Positions 53,561 to 63,400 of a stretch of 64,000 bases of DNA are shown piece after piece. Numbering within the stretch: position 1 is the first letter of the stretch; each line of letters begins with the position of its first letter. The notes under the pieces are model-generated. The model was given only the letters and a program-made list of their open reading frames with translations, made no database searches and had not been told where the DNA came from. Origin of the DNA: Bacillota bacterium (GTDB lineage Bacteria > Bacillota > Clostridia > Oscillospirales > Oscillospiraceae); contig JAEWRY010000024.1 of NCBI GenBank assembly GCA_023459875.1, positions 124,001 through 188,000 of the forward strand. The letters are read 5' to 3'. Position numbers and translations under genes: made by a program.

Positions 53561-54640
53561 ATGTTGTCTCAACAGGACAAGAAACAGTTTATCATAAACG
53601 TGCTATACATAGCGATTCTATGTGCGCTCATTTATTTTATCCTCAAGTACCTGCTCGTGTGGCTGATGCCCTTTGTGGTGGGCTTTATTCTGGCACTCTT
53701 TTTGCAGCCGCTGGTAGGATGGCTTTTACGGCATACGGGGCTTCAGCGCCGTTTTGTTGCGCCTCTCGTCACAACGATTTTGATTGTGCTGCTGCTCTTC
53801 CTCTTCATTTTCCTTACGGTTGCGGGGATCAATGAAATCACCTCTTTTGCAAGCGGCCTGCCCGACTGGTTCCAGAAGGTACTTCCAAACGTGGTGAACA
53901 CCGTCAACGAAAAACTGGAGTACATTATCTCTTTCCTGCCTCCCGATTGGGAGATGCAGATCCGCAGTGCCCTTCACGATATTGTGATAAAAATGCAGGG
54001 ACAGGTCGGGCAGATTTCCGCCACCGTGCTTGCCTTGCTTGCCAATCAGGCCGCGGCTTTGCCCGGCGCGCTGGTCAGCCTCATCATCACCATTGTGGCG
54101 ACCTTCTTTATCTGCTCCCAGCTTGACACCATAAAGGGATTCATCAAGCGGCAGGTCCCGGAAAAATACAAAGGACTTGTGGGGGATACCTGGATCACTT
54201 TTGCCGTCACCCTGCGCAAAATGATCAGCTCCTATCTGCTTCTCATGTTCTTTACCTTCTGCCAGCTGGCCCTGGGCCTTACCCTGCTCCGGATCGATTA
54301 CGCCGTTATTCTGGCCGCGCTCATCGCGGTGGTGGATATCATGCCAGTACTGGGAACCGGCACCATACTGATCCCCTGGGGGCTCATGAGCCTGCTCGGC
54401 GGAGACACCGGCCACGGCGTGGGGATTCTGCTGCTGTACATTATTATTACCGTGATACGCAATATTCTGGAGCCCAGGCTCATCGGCAAACGGATCGGGC
54501 TGCCACCCCTCGTCACCCTTGTTTTCATGTATCTGGGCCTGCACGTTCTGGGGATTCCCGGTATGTTTATTTTCCCCCTGCTTCTGATCCTGCTCAAGCA
54601 CGCCCAGGACTCGGGAATGGTCCACATCTGGAACGAGTAG
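53561..54640 (+). CDS. AI-2E family transporter / sporulation protein YtvI-like
   Basis: A 359-residue membrane protein with about seven helices and a long central soluble loop (residues 90-150), the layout of the UPF0118/AI-2E exporter family. Hallmarks are WLMPFVVGFILALFLQPLV near the N-terminus and DIMPVLGTGTILIPW and LEPRLIGKRIGLPPLVTL near the end. Spore-former members such as YtvI are linked to sporulation. The transported substrate is unknown. AAGGGAGG precedes the ATG. Confidence 0.88.
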   Translation: MLSQQDKKQFIINVLYIAILCALIYFILKYLLVWLMPFVVGFILALFLQPLVGWLLRHTGLQRRFVAPLVTTILIVLLLFLFIFLTVAGINEITSFASGLPDWFQKVLPNVVNTVNEKLEYIISFLPPDWEMQIRSALHDIVIKMQGQVGQISATVLALLANQAAALPGALVSLIITIVATFFICSQLDTIKGFIKRQVPEKYKGLVGDTWITFAVTLRKMISSYLLLMFFTFCQLALGLTLLRIDYAVILAALIAVVDIMPVLGTGTILIPWGLMSLLGGDTGHGVGILLLYIIITVIRNILEPRLIGKRIGLPPLVTLVFMYLGLHVLGIPGMFIFPLLLILLKHAQDSGMVHIWNE

Positions 54641-54726
54641 AAACCGCCGCCCACCGCGCATCCCATCCGCCGGGCCGGCCGGCACCGAAGAATTGAGGCA
54701 ACAGCCGCGACAAGGAGACTGCGTCC

Positions 54727-55530
54727 ATGTTACATCTTACCCCCGGTTTTACCGCCTTTATCCTTTGCGTTACGGCGCTTTTCGGGTTGGTGGCGGGCAG
54801 CTTTTTAAACTGCATGGCCTGGCGAATGACCCACGGAGAGTCGGTTCTCAAGGGCCGCAGCCACTGTGCCGTCTGCAACCATACGTTGGCTCCGTGGGAC
54901 CTGGTCCCTCTTGCAAGCTACCTTGCGCTCAAGGGGCGCTGCCGCTACTGTGGGGTGAAAATCTCTCTACGGTATCCCATGACGGAGCTGATTACGGCAT
55001 GCGTTTTTGTTGCCATAGTCGCGCGATATGACGTGAGTCTTCCCGCCATTCGGTTTCTTGTGCTTGCCGTTCTATTGCTGGCGCTGTCTCTCGTTGACCT
55101 GGAAGAAAAGATTATTCCGGATTCTCTTCTGATTGCGGCGGGAGCGTGGTGGCTCGTCACGCTGCCTTTTGTTTCCCATGAACTCCTTACCGATGTGGGA
55201 CGGGGACTCATCGGCGGGGCGGGCATTGCGCTTCCGATGCTCCTTCTGGTGCTTGCGGCCGATAAGATCATGGGCCGGGAGACCATGGGCGGAGGCGACA
55301 TCAAGCTTTTCTTCGTGGCCGGACTCTATCTTGGCTTGCCCCTTAATTTAATGAATCTGATCTTGTCCTGTGTGATCGGGATCGTTTTCGGACTCGCCGG
55401 AAAAAAAGCCAGACAGACGGATGATGACCCGGCGGCAATCCCGTTCGGGCCCGCCATCGCCGGAGGAACTCTGGTCACGCTGCTCTTCGGACAGGCTATC
55501 TTAAACTGGTATCTGGGTTTCTTTTTTTAA
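54727..55530 (+). CDS. prepilin peptidase (A24 family)
   Basis: A 267-residue bifunctional-type prepilin peptidase/N-methylase. After GSFLNCMAWR there is the cysteine motif pair CAVCNHTL...CRYCG, the first catalytic Asp in LVDLEEKIIPD and the second in MGGGDIKLFF. Seven or eight membrane helices. No pilin or secretion genes are in the window, so its substrates lie elsewhere (type IV pili or Com pseudopili). AAGGAG upstream of the ATG. Confidence 0.93.
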   Translation: MLHLTPGFTAFILCVTALFGLVAGSFLNCMAWRMTHGESVLKGRSHCAVCNHTLAPWDLVPLASYLALKGRCRYCGVKISLRYPMTELITACVFVAIVARYDVSLPAIRFLVLAVLLLALSLVDLEEKIIPDSLLIAAGAWWLVTLPFVSHELLTDVGRGLIGGAGIALPMLLLVLAADKIMGRETMGGGDIKLFFVAGLYLGLPLNLMNLILSCVIGIVFGLAGKKARQTDDDPAAIPFGPAIAGGTLVTLLFGQAILNWYLGFFF

Positions 55531-55539
55531 AACGATGTA

Positions 55540-55587
55540 AAACAAAACCTTCCGCCCGGCTCCAAAGCCGGGCGGAAGGTTTTGTTT
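55540..55587. terminator. bidirectional terminator between prepilin peptidase and lipoate ligase genes
   Basis: A perfect 22 bp stem (55540-55561/55566-55587) with a CCAA loop; both ends are A/T-rich. Its right arm includes the last bases of the lipoate ligase stop codon. Confidence 0.9.
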
Positions 55588-56581
55588 AGAGTAAAATCAA
55601 ATCAACCAGTTCCTCCCAGGAAACGTCGAAGAAGTACCAACTGACCGGAATCAATTCCAGTACGGCGGTGAGGGCCCGGCGCTCCATACGGCAGCCTTTC
55701 AGCTCGGCGGCCAGCTCGGCGGCATCCCCGTTTCCGATAAAGTCCCCAAAGACCGCGAAGTTCGCAATGCGGCCTTCCTCCACCTGGATGCGAAGCTCCA
55801 CGAGACCGCAGGAGGTAAAGCGCTTTGACCTGAGTACAGTATAATCGGGAGAAACGCCGTAATTCCAGTCCCACAGCTCATACCGTCCCTGGCGGATTTT
55901 TTGAACTCCCATCAGGTCAGCCGGGGAGAGGGTATAGGTCTCCAGTTCCTCACCCTGGGTCATGTTGGTAAGAAGGGCTTCCCTGAACTGTTTGAGGGTA
56001 GTGCCCTCGGGCAGATACGGGCGAAGGTTGGTTACCCGGTTGCGGACCGACTTAACCCCTTTGGATTCGAACTTCTCCGGGTCGGCTTTCAGAGCTTCGG
56101 ACAGAACAGAGAGGTCGGAGTCGAAGAGAATGGTGCCGTGGTGCATGACCCGGTTGTCCATAATATACTGGGAGTTGCCGGAGAATTTTTTGCCGTCGAT
56201 GACGATATCGTTCCGGCCCAGCATCTCGGCATGAACGCCCAGCTTTTCCAGAGCGCGGATGAGGGGCAGGCAGAAGAGCTGCAGATCGATGACCTGGGCG
56301 TCCTTGGCGTCGGCAATGAAGGTGTAGTTGAGGTTGCCGAGATCATGATAGACAGCGCCGCCGCCGGAAAGACGGCGCACCACCTTGATGTTATGCTCGC
56401 TCACATAGGCGGCGTTTACCTCCTCCGCCGTATTCTGATGCCGGCCGACGATAATGGCGTTATCGTTCTGCCAGAGCATAAAATAAGTTTTGTCCCTGGG
56501 AAGGCTTTTAAAAACGTATTCCTCCAGCGCTAAATTGAACGCGGGATCGGTAGAAGGGCTCACGATATAGGTAATGGCCAT
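55586..56581 (-). CDS. lplA: lipoate-protein ligase
   Basis: A 331-residue enzyme that attaches free lipoate to lipoyl domains using ATP. The N-terminal catalytic domain shows DPAFNLALEEYV, WQNDNAIIVGRHQN, RRLSGGGAVYHDLGNLNYTF and GRNDIVIDGKKFSGNSQY; a C-terminal accessory domain follows. The start at 56581 has AAGGAG nine bases upstream; the frame is open far beyond but without similarity. No lipoylated enzyme genes are adjacent. Confidence 0.95.
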   Translation of the reverse strand: MAITYIVSPSTDPAFNLALEEYVFKSLPRDKTYFMLWQNDNAIIVGRHQNTAEEVNAAYVSEHNIKVVRRLSGGGAVYHDLGNLNYTFIADAKDAQVIDLQLFCLPLIRALEKLGVHAEMLGRNDIVIDGKKFSGNSQYIMDNRVMHHGTILFDSDLSVLSEALKADPEKFESKGVKSVRNRVTNLRPYLPEGTTLKQFREALLTNMTQGEELETYTLSPADLMGVQKIRQGRYELWDWNYGVSPDYTVLRSKRFTSCGLVELRIQVEEGRIANFAVFGDFIGNGDAAELAAELKGCRMERRALTAVLELIPVSWYFFDVSWEELVDLILL

Positions 56582-56640
56582 GGCGAAACTCCTTAGTAAA
56601 AAATATAGTTGATATATTTTACACCGTTTTCCCCCCTTTG

Positions 56641-57675
56641 TCATCTGAAAACGGAAAGAAAAAGGGCGGTAAATCCATACCCTAAGAGCGCGCAGCCGGG
56701 AAAGGTTAACAGCCAGGTAAGAAGTATGGATTTTACGACAAAACCGTTTACCTTTCCGGGAGTATCCGTCATGCCCGCGCCGAGAATGGCGCTGGTTTTG
56801 GTGTGGGTGGTGGAGACTGGCAGGCCGAATAGGGAAGCGAGAAGCAGGCAGGCTCCGCCCGCAAGGTCTGAGGCGAGCCCCTGCCGCGGCCCCAGCGGCG
56901 TCATGCGGGACCCCACCGTTTCCACGATCCGCCTGCCGCCAATAAAGGTACCCAGAGAGATGGCCGCGGCGCAGACCAGCATGATCCACAGGGGAACGTA
57001 GAAGATCTCCGGCTTGTGCCCGCCGGATGCCAGCGAGAACCCCAGAAGAAGAATTCCCATAAACTTCTGGCCGTCCTGAGCCCCGTGGGCAAAGGCCATG
57101 ACGGCCGCGCCGCCGATCTGTGCCCGGTAAAAAGTCCGGTATCCGGCCTTTCCTTTTGTCAGAAAGCGGAGCAGAAGAGCAAAAAAACGCCCCGCCAGAT
57201 AACCCATCAGCGTAGAAAGAAGCAGACCCACGAGAACTTTCAGCCAGGCATCCTCACTCAGAGCAGAAAAATCCCCCCGTATGGCTACCGCCGCCCCCGA
57301 TACTCCCGCAGCCAGGGCGTGGCTCTCACTGGTGGGAATGCCGAAACGCCATGCGGCGCAAGACCACAGAATTACGGCGCAGAGCGCGGCGGTAAGCGCG
57401 ATAAGAGCATTTTCCCTATCGGAACCAAAATCGGAGAGGCTGAAAAGCGTATGGGCGACCTCAGGCGCGAGGGAGGTCATAACCAAAACGCCCAGAAACT
57501 CGCAGAAGGCGGCAAGACAGGCGGCTCGGCGAAAGGGAAGGGCCCCGGTGGCAACCGCCGTCGCGATGGCGTTGGGCGCGTCGGTAAGACCGTTCACCGC
57601 CATAACGCCGAGCATGAGAATGAAAAAGAAAAGGACAAACAAGAAACCGCACCCCCATGTCCATTGTACGGGCAT
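56641..57675 (-). CDS. inorganic phosphate transporter, PiT family
   Basis: A 344-residue membrane protein with about ten helices and the duplicated PiT signature: VNGLTDAPNAIATAVATGAL near the N-terminus and AFAHGAQDGQKFMGIL in the middle. STTHTKTSAILGAG is the late conserved segment. It moves phosphate with a cation. The start is uncertain: the ATG at 57675 lies in the loop of a hairpin (57646-57654/57678-57686) and lacks a Shine-Dalgarno site. No PhoU-like gene is beside it; the LysR gene upstream on the same strand is the only neighbour. Confidence 0.9.
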   Translation of the reverse strand: MPVQWTWGCGFLFVLFFFILMLGVMAVNGLTDAPNAIATAVATGALPFRRAACLAAFCEFLGVLVMTSLAPEVAHTLFSLSDFGSDRENALIALTAALCAVILWSCAAWRFGIPTSESHALAAGVSGAAVAIRGDFSALSEDAWLKVLVGLLLSTLMGYLAGRFFALLLRFLTKGKAGYRTFYRAQIGGAAVMAFAHGAQDGQKFMGILLLGFSLASGGHKPEIFYVPLWIMLVCAAAISLGTFIGGRRIVETVGSRMTPLGPRQGLASDLAGGACLLLASLFGLPVSTTHTKTSAILGAGMTDTPGKVNGFVVKSILLTWLLTFPGCALLGYGFTALFLSVFR

Positions 57676-57686
57676 TCGGGTGCGGT
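57646..57686 (-). promoter_or_regulatory. hairpin enclosing the predicted start of the phosphate transporter
   Basis: ACCGCACCC and GGGTGCGGT pair perfectly over 9 bp around a 23-base loop. On the minus strand it is followed by TTTCTTGTTT. It could be the terminator of the LysR gene or control translation of the transporter. Confidence 0.5.
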
Positions 57687-57706
57687 CATGTCAATTAGAA
57701 AACCTT

Positions 57707-58627
57707 TTATTTATTGTTGAAGAGGTCCTTCCGGGCGTTGATCGGGAAGCCGCGGGTGAACAAATGCTCCGTACGCTCAACAAAAGCTCTGGCCGCGTAG
57801 GACAGCGTGTGGTTCATTTTCCAGAAGATCGCAATATCCCAGGAATACTTGGGCTCAAAGGAGCGCCAGCACATGTCGTCCGGCAGGGGCGGGAGCACCG
57901 GCAGAGGAAGGATGGAAATGCCGTTGCCCGTGCGCGCGATGAGCGTGAGAAATTCCCACTGGGAGCTTGTGACGTTCACGGTCGGCTCAAAGCCGAGCTC
58001 ACGGCATTTCTTCAAAGTTTGCATATTGAGGAAAAAGCCCTCGGAAAAGAGATTCAGTGGCTGGTGGCGCAGGTCGGAAAAGGTAATGCTCTCCTTCTGT
58101 GCCAACGGGTTATCCCGCTTCATAACGGCGACGATCTGCTCATAGCACAGCGGCCTCACAATCAGATCGGGAGCGGTGATGGGCTGGATGCCGATGCCCA
58201 GGTCAAAGGTCTCGTCCTCCACCGCGGGAATAACCTTCGCCGCGTCAATTTCGCGCACGGTTACCGTAATACCCGGGTAGTGGCGTTTGAAGTCGTCGAT
58301 GACTTCGGTGAAGTAGAGGGTGCTGATGATGGGGAGCAGGGCGATGGCAACACGGCCGGACTGAAGATTTTTGAGGTTCAGAGCGGTGGCGTTAATCCCG
58401 TCAAATTCTTTGAGTATCACCCGTGCGCGGGCGAGCAGCGCCTCGCCCACGTCGGTGAGGCGGAGTTCGGAGCTTTCCCGGTCAAAGAGCGGTTCGTCCA
58501 GTTCCAGTTCCATGCTTTTGATCGCCTTGCTGAGGGTCGGCTGGGAGACATAGAGACGCCGAGCGGCTTTTGTGAAGCTCATCTCTTCGTATACCATAAC
58601 AAAGTATCGCAATTGTCGGATGTCCAT
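57707..58627 (-). CDS. LysR family transcriptional regulator
   Basis: A 306-residue regulator with the N-terminal winged helix-turn-helix (MDIRQLRYFVMVYEEMSFTKAA shortened: LRYFVMVYEEMSFTKAA, then RLYVSQPTLSKAIK) and a periplasmic-binding-like effector domain (about residues 90-295). Closest in style to the CynR/CidR group. The usual divergent target gene is absent: upstream lies only the convergent-side ribU terminator region, and the phosphate transporter is downstream on the same strand. The effector is unknown. GGGAGGC precedes the ATG. Confidence 0.92.
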   Translation of the reverse strand: MDIRQLRYFVMVYEEMSFTKAARRLYVSQPTLSKAIKSMELELDEPLFDRESSELRLTDVGEALLARARVILKEFDGINATALNLKNLQSGRVAIALLPIISTLYFTEVIDDFKRHYPGITVTVREIDAAKVIPAVEDETFDLGIGIQPITAPDLIVRPLCYEQIVAVMKRDNPLAQKESITFSDLRHQPLNLFSEGFFLNMQTLKKCRELGFEPTVNVTSSQWEFLTLIARTGNGISILPLPVLPPLPDDMCWRSFEPKYSWDIAIFWKMNHTLSYAARAFVERTEHLFTRGFPINARKDLFNNK

Positions 58628-58734
58628 TTTGATGCCTCCCGTGTTTGGAAAAGAGTTCTTGTTAATAAATAATTCTAATCTATGAAGAGTAGATTGTAAA
58701 GGGGCAAATCCTTATAACTTTATGGAATGGGCTG

Positions 58735-58772
58735 GATAAAAAAAGTTCCGCATGGTAATTGCCATGCGGAAC
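58735..58772 (-). terminator. terminator of ribU
   Basis: A perfect 11 bp stem (58745-58755/58762-58772) followed on the minus strand by seven T. Confidence 0.9.
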
Positions 58773-58781
58773 CTAAAAATT

Positions 58782-59363
58782 TTAATGAAACTCTTCTTTA
58801 GCTTGAGCGCCGCTCTTTGCGGGTTCTCCGTGGATAATGTAACGGGAAACCGGTTTATAGACCAGGAAGGTAGCAACCGAATTCATCCCGGCTTTGAGCA
58901 GGTTGAAGGGTAAAATCGCGGGAAGCAGCATTGCGTCCACAACCGCAACAGGGGCGCCCATAAAGGAAGGCGTGATGAAATGGTTGGCGACCATCATAAT
59001 GCCGCCCATGGCAACCGTGCCGCAGGCAAGGCCGACTACGGCGCCGCTCCGGGTGTGCTTCACGCGGTAAATGCTGCTTGCAATGATGACAAGTGTGGAG
59101 GTGGCGATGATGTGCATGAGAATGCCGTAAATGCCGCTCTGGGAGCTGACGGTGACGCCCTGGATCACGCTGGCGGCGATTGTGAGAACGATGCCGGCCA
59201 AGGGACCGTAAGCAAACGCGCCGATGAGGATAGGGATATCGGCAGGATCATACTCCAGAAACGAGGCGGAGGGAATGATGGGCAGGTGAATGAGATAGAC
59301 GAGCACCACGGAGAGGGCTACCAGCATGGCCATCACAGCGAGCTTTTTGGTACGGGGATTCAT
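58782..59363 (-). CDS. ribU: riboflavin ECF transporter S component RibU
   Basis: A 193-residue membrane protein with about six helices. FLEYDPADIPILIGAFAYGP is the riboflavin-binding signature of RibU, the substrate-capturing subunit that works with the shared EcfA-EcfA'-EcfT module, which is not encoded in this window. The ATG at 59363 has AAAAGGAG nine bases upstream and is preferred over one at 59390. An FMN riboswitch precedes it, which independently supports riboflavin uptake. Confidence 0.95.
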   Translation of the reverse strand: MNPRTKKLAVMAMLVALSVVLVYLIHLPIIPSASFLEYDPADIPILIGAFAYGPLAGIVLTIAASVIQGVTVSSQSGIYGILMHIIATSTLVIIASSIYRVKHTRSGAVVGLACGTVAMGGIMMVANHFITPSFMGAPVAVVDAMLLPAILPFNLLKAGMNSVATFLVYKPVSRYIIHGEPAKSGAQAKEEFH

Positions 59364-59381
59364 AGAAAAGCACTCCTTTTC

Positions 59382-59399
59382 GGGGAACAAAAATTCCCC
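59382..59399 (-). promoter_or_regulatory. small hairpin next to the ribU ribosome-binding site
   Basis: GGGGAA and TTCCCC (59382-59387/59394-59399) form a 6 bp stem ending just before AAAAGGAG. A second stem lies at 59411-59418/59434-59441. They may be parts of the riboswitch expression platform. Confidence 0.45.
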
Positions 59400-59496
59400 T
59401 CACACATAGTAACACCTGAAAAGCAATGCCTTCCAGGTGTTAAAAGCATAAGGAGAGTGCACAAAAAATGACATACATATACGTATGCTATAACAC

Positions 59497-59614
59497 ATCT
59501 TCTTCCATCCAGACTATACTGTCGGCCTCGGAGTTTCACCGGGTCAGTCGCAGAAACTATACTGCGAGTCGCGGGCTTTACCGCCGGTGGGGAATTACAC
59601 CCCGCCCTGAAGAC
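59497..59614 (-). ncRNA. FMN riboswitch (RFN element)
   Basis: On the minus strand the aptamer reads through the conserved blocks TTCAGGGCGGGGTG, AATTCCCCACCGGCGGTAAA, CCCGGTGAAACTCCG, GGCCGACAGTATAGTCTGGA and ends GAAGAAG. These are the hallmark joints of the FMN aptamer. It lies 130 bases before ribU and would lower transporter expression when FMN is plentiful. Confidence 0.96.
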
Positions 59615-59637
59615 ATTTATTCAGTTGTCCTGAATTT

Positions 59638-59665
59638 ATTATACACATTATTTCAAAAAATGCAA
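59638..59665 (-). promoter_or_regulatory. promoter for the FMN riboswitch-ribU transcript
   Basis: On the minus strand TTGCAT (59660-59665) and TATAAT (59638-59643) with a 16-base spacer, just before the aptamer. Confidence 0.75.
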
Positions 59666-59701
59666 GCCCTCCTCGCAAAAAACAAATGTTCGATATTTGA
59701 G

Positions 59702-59730
59702 TTGACGAGGTAACCGATCTATAGTATAAT
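59702..59730 (+). promoter_or_regulatory. promoter for the SLOG-family gene
   Basis: TTGACG at 59702-59707 and TATAAT at 59725-59730 with a 17-base spacer. Transcription would begin near 59737, which excludes an ATG at 59729 as start. Confidence 0.75.
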
Positions 59731-59773
59731 GAAAAAAAGTATTGGGAGCGGTTACGAAAGAAGGTGTGCGTGC

Positions 59774-60271
59774 GTGGACAAAAAAGCCACCTGCTGCTTT
59801 ACCGGTCACAGGCCGGGCAAGCTGCCCTGGGGTGAAAACGAGAACGACCCCCGGTGCATCGAACTTAAAACCAGACTGACGGGCGCGGTAAAAGAAGCCT
59901 ATGAAAAAGGAATGCGTCATTTTATCTGTGGCATGGCGAACGGAGCCGACATGTACTTCTGCGAAACCGTTCTGGAGCTTCAAAAGAATTTTGAGGACAT
60001 CACTTTGGAAGCGGCGATTCCCTGCGAGGAACAGGCCGTACAGTGGAAGGAAAGGGACCGCGAGCGGTATTACAATCTGATCCGGCAGTGCGATTTTGAA
60101 ACCATGGTGCAGCATCATTACGACCGTCAATGCATGCAGCGCAGGGACCGCTATATGGTGGACAACTCCTCTCTTGTAATCGCGGTATACGGAGGGGTTT
60201 TCGGCGGAACCATGTATACCATTACATACGCCATGCGCCAGGGCCTGGAACTCATGATGCTGGAAATATAG
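59774..60271 (+). CDS. SLOG/DUF1273 family protein (YpsA-like)
   Basis: A 165-residue single-domain protein of the SLOG nucleotide-binding superfamily. It begins with CCFTGHRPGKLPWG, followed by HFICGMANGADMYFCE and a late SLVIAVYGGVFGGTMYTITYA. Such proteins resemble YpsA, whose biochemical role is still unclear; SLOG domains are thought to bind nucleotide-derived ligands. GTG start with AAGAAGG nine bases upstream. It is a single-gene unit bounded by a strong promoter and terminator. Confidence 0.85.
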   Translation: MDKKATCCFTGHRPGKLPWGENENDPRCIELKTRLTGAVKEAYEKGMRHFICGMANGADMYFCETVLELQKNFEDITLEAAIPCEEQAVQWKERDRERYYNLIRQCDFETMVQHHYDRQCMQRRDRYMVDNSSLVIAVYGGVFGGTMYTITYAMRQGLELMMLEI

Positions 60272-60293
60272 AATTTTTAGAATATAAGTGTAA

Positions 60294-60332
60294 GCGGGGC
60301 GATAACGCGGAAGCGTTATCGCCCCGCGTTTT
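60294..60332 (+). terminator. terminator after the SLOG-family gene
   Basis: A perfect 15 bp stem (60294-60308/60313-60327) with a GGAA loop, followed by GTTTTT. Confidence 0.9.
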
Positions 60333-60412
60333 TATAACACGCATAATTTCCCCTGTACGGCGGGCAAAATGTCTTTTGATTCCATGCAAAAAAGAGAGGG
60401 GGCAGAAATGCC

Positions 60413-63400
60413 TTGAAGGAGAGAGAACCGTTTTCTTATGCCGCCGAATGCGCCGCGGTCTTTGAAGCGGACGGAAAATCGGGAGGCGGAAGCCTTCGGC
60501 GTCAGCTGAAAGCGCAGCTCAAGCGGCTCAAGGAAACGGAGACACGGCTCACGTACTCGGATGCCGTCTCCCGGCCTGCTCAATGGCTGCTGGACAACAG
60601 CTGGCTCGCCCGGCGCGAGGGACTGGAAGCGATGTCCGCCTTCCGCGGCTGCGGCTTCCTGCGCGGAGCAAACGGAAATCCTTATCTGATGGAATTGGCA
60701 CGCGTTCTGGTACGCGCGCCGTTTGAACTTACACAATTGAATATCGCACAGTTTTTGGAGGGGGCGCAGAAGAGCAGGGCGCTCACCGAAAAGGAACTCT
60801 CGCTCTGGGTGAGCGCGGTCAAGCTGGCGCTGGTGGAGCGCCTTTTTGAGCTCTCGGGAGAGATTGAGCCACAGCCGGCGGGAGAGGCCGAGAAAAAGAA
60901 GGAGGACCTGCTTGCCAACCGGCTCTGCGCTGTTTTCTCAGCCCTGAAACTACTGGGAAGCGCCGATTTGTCAAACGTCCTGGAGGGGGCCAGTCGGGTG
61001 GAACAGCTCCTTTCCAGAGACCCTGCGGGTGTGTACCTCCAGATGAGCGACGATTCACGGCTGCGCTACCGGCACATGGTATGTACCCTTGCAAGAAAGT
61101 ACGGTCTTACCGAGGAAGAGGTTGCCCAAACGGTACTGCGCCTTTCGGAAAACGGGGCGGGGGAGGAGCGCCATGTGGGCCATTTTCTTTTTGCCCGCCC
61201 CCTGGGAAGACCCGCAACGCTCATTTCGCCCATCCTTTTTTTTGGCATCTTTTTGCTTGCCACGCTGTTCATCACCTTCCTGCTGGGGGGGGTCCTGCAC
61301 AGCGGCTGGGTGACCCTTCTTCTGCTATTTCCCGTCTCCGATATTGTGAAAAACTGCGCGGATTTTCTCTCCGTGCGGCTGGTGCATCCGAGGCCGGTCC
61401 ACCGGCTGGCGCTGAAGGACGGAATCCCGCCAGAGGGAAAAACCCTCTGCGTCATCGCATGCCTTATCACCGACGATGAAAAGTCGGGTGAGCTGGTGAC
61501 CCTCCTGGAGCGCTATCATCTGGCCAACCGGGAGGTGGGTCCGAACCTGCTGTTCGGCCTGCTCGCCGACCTGCCGGACAGCACGACGCCTCTTAATTCC
61601 GCGCAGGCGCGGCACATGGACGCGGTAAAAATGAGGGTGGATGCTCTCAATAAGACTTACGGCGGCGGATTCTATCTTTTTTTCCGCAGGCCGCAGTATC
61701 ATCCGGGGGATGAACGCTACCGGGGCTGGGAGCGGAAGAGAGGCGCCCTCATCGAGCTGGTCCGTATGCTCAGAGGCCGCAGAACCCACCTGAGAATCCT
61801 CGCGGGGGATCCGGCGGGCCTTTCCGATATGCGCTATCTCATCACGCTGGACAGCGACACTTCCCTTAACGTAGGTACCGCCCGTGAAATGGTGGGGGCG
61901 ATGCTCCATCCTTTGAACCGCCCCAAAATAGATGCTCGAGCGCGGGTAGTGACCGACGGATACGGACTGCTCCAGCCGAGGGTGGGGGTCGAGCTGCAGG
62001 CGGCAAACCGCTCGCATTTCTCGCGCATCTTTGCCGGACAGGGCGGCGTGGACCCTTACGGTTCGGCTTCCAGTGATGTGTATCATGACCTCTTTGACCG
62101 GGGCACCTATACCGGCAAAGGCATTTTTGATATTGACGCTTTCTTATCCTGCCTGGACAGGCGGTTTCCCCAGAACACCGTCCTGTCTCACGACCTGCTG
62201 GAAGGGGCTTACCTTAAAGCGGGCCTCCTGGGCGACGTGGAGCTCACCGACGGCTACCCCCAACGGGTCACCGCTTACTTTTCGCGCCTCCACCGCTGGG
62301 TACGCGGGGACTGGCAGCTTCTGCCCTGGCTGGGCAGGCGCGTGAGGCTGGAAAACGGGGCGAAGGAAAAAAATCCTCTTTCCGCCGTGGACCGGTTCAA
62401 AATCCTGGATAATCTGCGCCGCAGCATTTCCCCCATCGTCACCCTGGCCGCGCTGATGCTGGGGATGTGCCTGAAGCGTCCGGCTCTTGCCGCCGCATCC
62501 ACCGCCGCCATCCTCGCGGCTCTTTCCAATCTTCTGCTTTCCGGAGCGGACACCGCCATGCGTGGGGGCCGCGGGCTCCGGGAACGGTACCACTCCACGG
62601 TGATCGCGGGACCGGGAGGGGTGATCGTTCAGACTCTGGTGCAGCTTCTTCTGCTGCCCGCCCAGGCGGCCACCTGCATTTCGGCCATCGCCCGCTCCCT
62701 GTGGCGTCAGATCATCTCCCACAAGGGCCTTCTGGAGTGGACCACGGCGGCGGAAACCGAGAAGAAAGATAAAAACAGCCTGCTTGCCTATTTCCGTGCC
62801 CAGTGGCCCGCCTCCTTGTTCGGGGTTGTCACCATGATGTTTGCCGACCTGCCTGCCGGCGGCGCGGTCGGCCTCTTATGGGCGCTCTCGCCCCTCTTTG
62901 CCTGGGCCATGAGCCGCCCGATTGCTCCCACCAGAAGGGCTGCGGCGGAGGATTCACCCTTTCTTCTGCACGAGGGGGCGCTCATCTGGCGTTATTTTGC
63001 TGATTTTTTAAGACCCGAGGACCACTATCTCCCACCGGACAACTGGCAGGAGGAGCCCAACCCGACTCTGGCCCGCAGGACCTCGCCCACCAATGTGGGA
63101 CTTGCCCTTTTATCCGTGCTGGCGGCGGCCGACTTGGAGCTGCTGGGGAGGGAAAAGGCGACGAGCCTATTAAACCGCATGATCTCCTCCATCGAGGAGC
63201 TTCCCAAGTGGAAGGGTCATCTTTATAATTGGTACGACACCGCGACAGCGCGGCCCTTGGAGCCCCGCTATGTCTCCACCGTGGACAGCGGCAATCTCTG
63301 CGGCTGCCTCATCACCCTGTGCGAGGGCCTGTACGAGTGGGGAGAGGACGATTTGGCCAGGCGCGCCAAGGCCCTCTCCGACCATATGGAGCTTTCCGCC

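Noticed and set aside
56582..56989. N-terminal extension of lplA to 56989
   Set aside because: The added residues are Arg/Gly-rich noise opposite the phosphate transporter region, and AAGGAG marks 56581.
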